Shown: positions 6,034-7,029 of the stretch, piece after piece
How positions within the stretch are numbered: position 1 is the first letter of the stretch
How the letters are laid out: each line of letters starts with the position of its first letter
Notes under the pieces: model-generated
The model's input: only the letters and a program-made list of their open reading frames with translations
Told to the model about the DNA's origin: nothing
Database searches by the model: none
Origin: an uncultured Pseudomonadota bacterium
GTDB lineage: Bacteria > Pseudomonadota > Alphaproteobacteria > RF32 > CAG-239
Length of the DNA stretch: 7,029 nt
Direction: 5' to 3'
Assembly: GCA_902767055.1 (NCBI GenBank)
Contig: CACXFX010000165.1
Location: 1 to 7,029, forward strand
Position numbers and translations under genes: made by a program

Positions 6034-6055
6034 AGCCTTAAATAATTAAGATACA

Positions 6056-6088
6056 AAATATCCCTTGATTTTTTATCAAGGGATATTT
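6056..6088. terminator. Bidirectional intrinsic terminator between the small gene and mscL
   Basis: A perfect 14-bp inverted repeat (AAATATCCCTTGAT, 6056-6069, with its complement at 6075-6088) encloses a TTTTT loop. T-rich flanks allow termination of the + strand small gene and the - strand mscL transcript. Confidence 0.9.
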
Positions 6089-6107
6089 CTTAAAAAAGCA
6101 AAATGAA

Positions 6108-6569
6108 TTATTTCTTTTTAGCCGGTGTTTTGGCCGCTTTTTTAACTTCTTTCAATTCAGAAGTGCAGTGCGGACAACGCGTTGCATTAATCGAAATTTC
6201 TGAAAAGCAATACGGGCAAACTTTTGTTGTGGGTTCTGCTTTTTCTTTAGCTTCATCTTTTGCAATCATTCTCTCTTGTAAAGTATTGATGGCTTTTATG
6301 AGCAAGAACACGGCAAAAGCAACAATTAAAAAGCTGATCAAAGCATTAATGAATGCACCGTATCTGATAGCAACGTCATCCGTCAATGCCCATTTGAGCT
6401 CAGAAAAATCAACTCTACCCAAGACAAGTCCGATTGGCGGCATCAAAACATCTTCAACAAGTGAGTTGACGATTTTGCCGAATGCAGCGCCGATGATGAT
6501 ACCGACAGCCATGTCAATCACATTGCCTCGCATTGCAAATTTTTTGAATTCATTTAAAAAACTTTTCAT
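6108..6569 (-). CDS. mscL: Large-conductance mechanosensitive channel MscL with C-terminal zinc ribbon
   Basis: MscL is an inner-membrane homopentamer that opens under high membrane tension and releases solutes during hypo-osmotic shock. The 153-residue product begins [20 protein letters not shown]. It shows the family signature of the first membrane helix ([21 protein letters not shown], about 14-34) and the short MPP turn (43-45). The second helix is at about 71-96. The normal cytoplasmic helix then leads into a Cys4 motif, CPYC (118-121) and CPHC (132-135), followed by a Lys/Ala-rich tail. The zinc ribbon makes it slightly longer than E. coli MscL (136 residues). The start at 6569 is set by GGAG 8 nt upstream. 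An in-frame extension to 6632 would run through the promoter and is rejected. The gene is monocistronic, with its own promoter and terminator. Confidence 0.95.
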   Translation of the reverse strand: MKSFLNEFKKFAMRGNVIDMAVGIIIGAAFGKIVNSLVEDVLMPPIGLVLGRVDFSELKWALTDDVAIRYGAFINALISFLIVAFAVFLLIKAINTLQERMIAKDEAKEKAEPTTKVCPYCFSEISINATRCPHCTSELKEVKKAAKTPAKKK

Positions 6570-6577
6570 GTATATTA

Positions 6578-6581
6578 CTCC
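6578..6581 (-). promoter_or_regulatory. Ribosome binding site that fixes the mscL start
   Basis: GGAG on the - strand, 8 nt before the ATG at 6569, selects the start that gives the canonical [12 protein letters not shown]-terminus of MscL. Confidence 0.8.
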
Positions 6582-6603
6582 AAATTGATATAAAACAGAG
6601 GTA

Positions 6604-6632
6604 CTTATAAGCGTTTTTTTTAAAGCAGTCAA
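6604..6632 (-). promoter_or_regulatory. Sigma70-type promoter of mscL
   Basis: The -35 is TTGACT (6627-6632), the spacer is 17 nt and the -10 is TATAAG (6604-6609); both hexamers match consensus at five of six positions. The predicted start near 6597 leaves a leader of about 28 nt. The spacer contains an eight-A run. Confidence 0.75.
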
Positions 6633-6691
6633 GATTTTATTTATTTTTTGGTACCAATATTCAATGTATTGATAATATCAAATGCTTTGGA

Positions 6692-6798
6692 CCACTGGCG
6701 TCAGCCGGTGGAAAGCGAATTGACAGCCGACTTTCAGTCGGATTGGCAAGCGCAGCTTGGAGGGAACTTTAGATACCTCCGGTGGCTGGCCGGATGGT
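6692..6798 (+). other. GC-rich cluster of four consecutive hairpins (possible structured RNA or intergenic repeat element)
   Basis: Within about 107 nt of unusually GC-rich DNA in AT-rich surroundings there are four side-by-side hairpins. They are CCACTGGC/GCCGGTGG with loop GTCA (6692-6711), CCGACT/AGTCGG with loop TTC (6727-6741), CAAGC/GCTTG with loop GCA (6747-6759) and ACCTCCGG/CCGGATGGT with one bulged T (6775-6798). The first stem contains a T-G pair on the + strand, which would be A-C on the - strand and so weakly favours + as RNA. I see no promoter immediately before it and no known family. It could be a REP/MITE-like intergenic repeat. A 65-codon frame crosses it but has no ribosome binding site. 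Confidence 0.5.
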
Positions 6799-6841
6799 TC
6801 TTCACAATATCAGTTATTTTTTATCTAAAAATTTTTTTTAT

Positions 6842-6870
6842 TTGACATCTACATTTTTTTATGCCACAAT
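6842..6870 (+). promoter_or_regulatory. Sigma70-type promoter for the right-edge leader RNA
   Basis: The -35 is a perfect TTGACA (6842-6847), the spacer is 17 nt and the -10 is CACAAT (6865-6870, four of six). The predicted start is at about 6877, exactly the first base of the first hairpin downstream. Confidence 0.65.
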
Positions 6871-6876
6871 AATAAC

Positions 6877-7029
6877 GTAACCAAAAAGGTTGCGGTGTTT
6901 AAACGACACAACTAATCCCATTACTCCTTATATTGAGGAGTTTCCGAGCTAAGCACTTTGTGACGAATAAGGAAAGCTGTGGGATTACAGTTCGTTTAGC
7001 TCCTCTTCCGTTTTGATTATTGAACGGAA
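6877..7029 (+). ncRNA. Structured 5' leader RNA, cut by the right edge of the window
   Basis: The RNA would open with hairpin GTAACC-AAAAA-GGTTGC (6877-6893). A two-part stem follows, AAACGA/TCGTTT (6901-6906 with 6992-6997) and TAATCCCA/TGGGATTA (6913-6920 with 6980-6987). It encloses ACTCCT/AGGAGT (6923-6928/6936-6941) and TTCC/GGAA (6942-6945/6971-6974). A further stem, TTCCGTT/AACGGAA (7006-7012/7023-7029), ends on the last base and looks like the start of a terminator or anti-terminator. No ORF is visible. I do not recognise a riboswitch or ribosomal-protein leader class, although the layout fits a cis-regulatory leader of a gene outside the window. Confidence 0.55.

Noticed and set aside
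6570..6632. 21-residue N-terminal extension of MscL
   Set aside because: It would be encoded by the promoter itself (TTGACT...TATAAG). The shorter form has the ribosome binding site and the canonical MscL N-terminus.
6648..6845. 65-codon + strand ORF
   Set aside because: It has no ribosome binding site, it crosses the four-hairpin GC-rich cluster, its composition is unlike the real proteins here, and its end overlaps the promoter of the right-edge leader.

Overview
The window is an AT-rich, gene-dense bacterial segment. It carries good sigma70-type promoters, AAGGAG/GGAG ribosome binding sites and intrinsic terminators shared by convergent genes. The gene set suggests a Gram-negative bacterium: a long Sua5, an M17 leucyl aminopeptidase, MscL with a C-terminal zinc ribbon, and secreted BspA-like leucine-rich repeat proteins with simple Sec signals. 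My best guess is an uncultured, host-associated alphaproteobacterium. That is inference from style, because no rRNA or other marker is present.

Layout from left to right. (1) Positions 1-118, + strand: the last 38 codons of a protein whose tail matches that of the secreted LRR protein at 4607-5506. (2) Positions 124-2977, - strand: a tight three-gene unit made of an HNH-type nuclease candidate, a SUKH/SMI1-KNR4 family protein and Sua5 (threonylcarbamoyl-AMP synthase for tRNA t6A). The genes overlap by 4 nt and 1 nt. (3) Positions 3116-4546, + strand: pepA, ending at a strong bidirectional terminator. (4) Positions 4607-5506, - strand: a secreted LRR_5 (BspA-like) protein. It is preceded by about 280 nt of non-coding DNA that folds into an elaborate multi-branched RNA on the - strand, with its own promoter and a terminator-like hairpin just before the LRR ribosome binding site. 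(5) Positions 5920-6033, + strand: a 37-residue Cys/Ser/Lys/Glu-rich small protein with a strong ribosome binding site. It shares a bidirectional terminator with (6) mscL (6108-6569, - strand), which has a near-consensus promoter. (7) Positions 6650-7029: a GC-rich cluster of four hairpins, then a near-consensus promoter and the start of a structured leader RNA with mutually exclusive pairings. The leader runs off the right edge, and its gene lies outside the window.

The strongest candidates for something undescribed are the two structured RNAs (about 5521-5785 on the - strand and 6877-7029 on the + strand), the HNH/SUKH pair as a possible nuclease-immunity module fused into a tRNA-modification operon, and a shared C-terminal tail (RIYTI-x-EAN...AGDKNRVSI-x-YR) on two secreted-type proteins. 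Housekeeping assignments (Sua5, PepA, MscL) are secure from their motifs. The RNA calls rest on hand-folded base pairing and need covariation and expression data.
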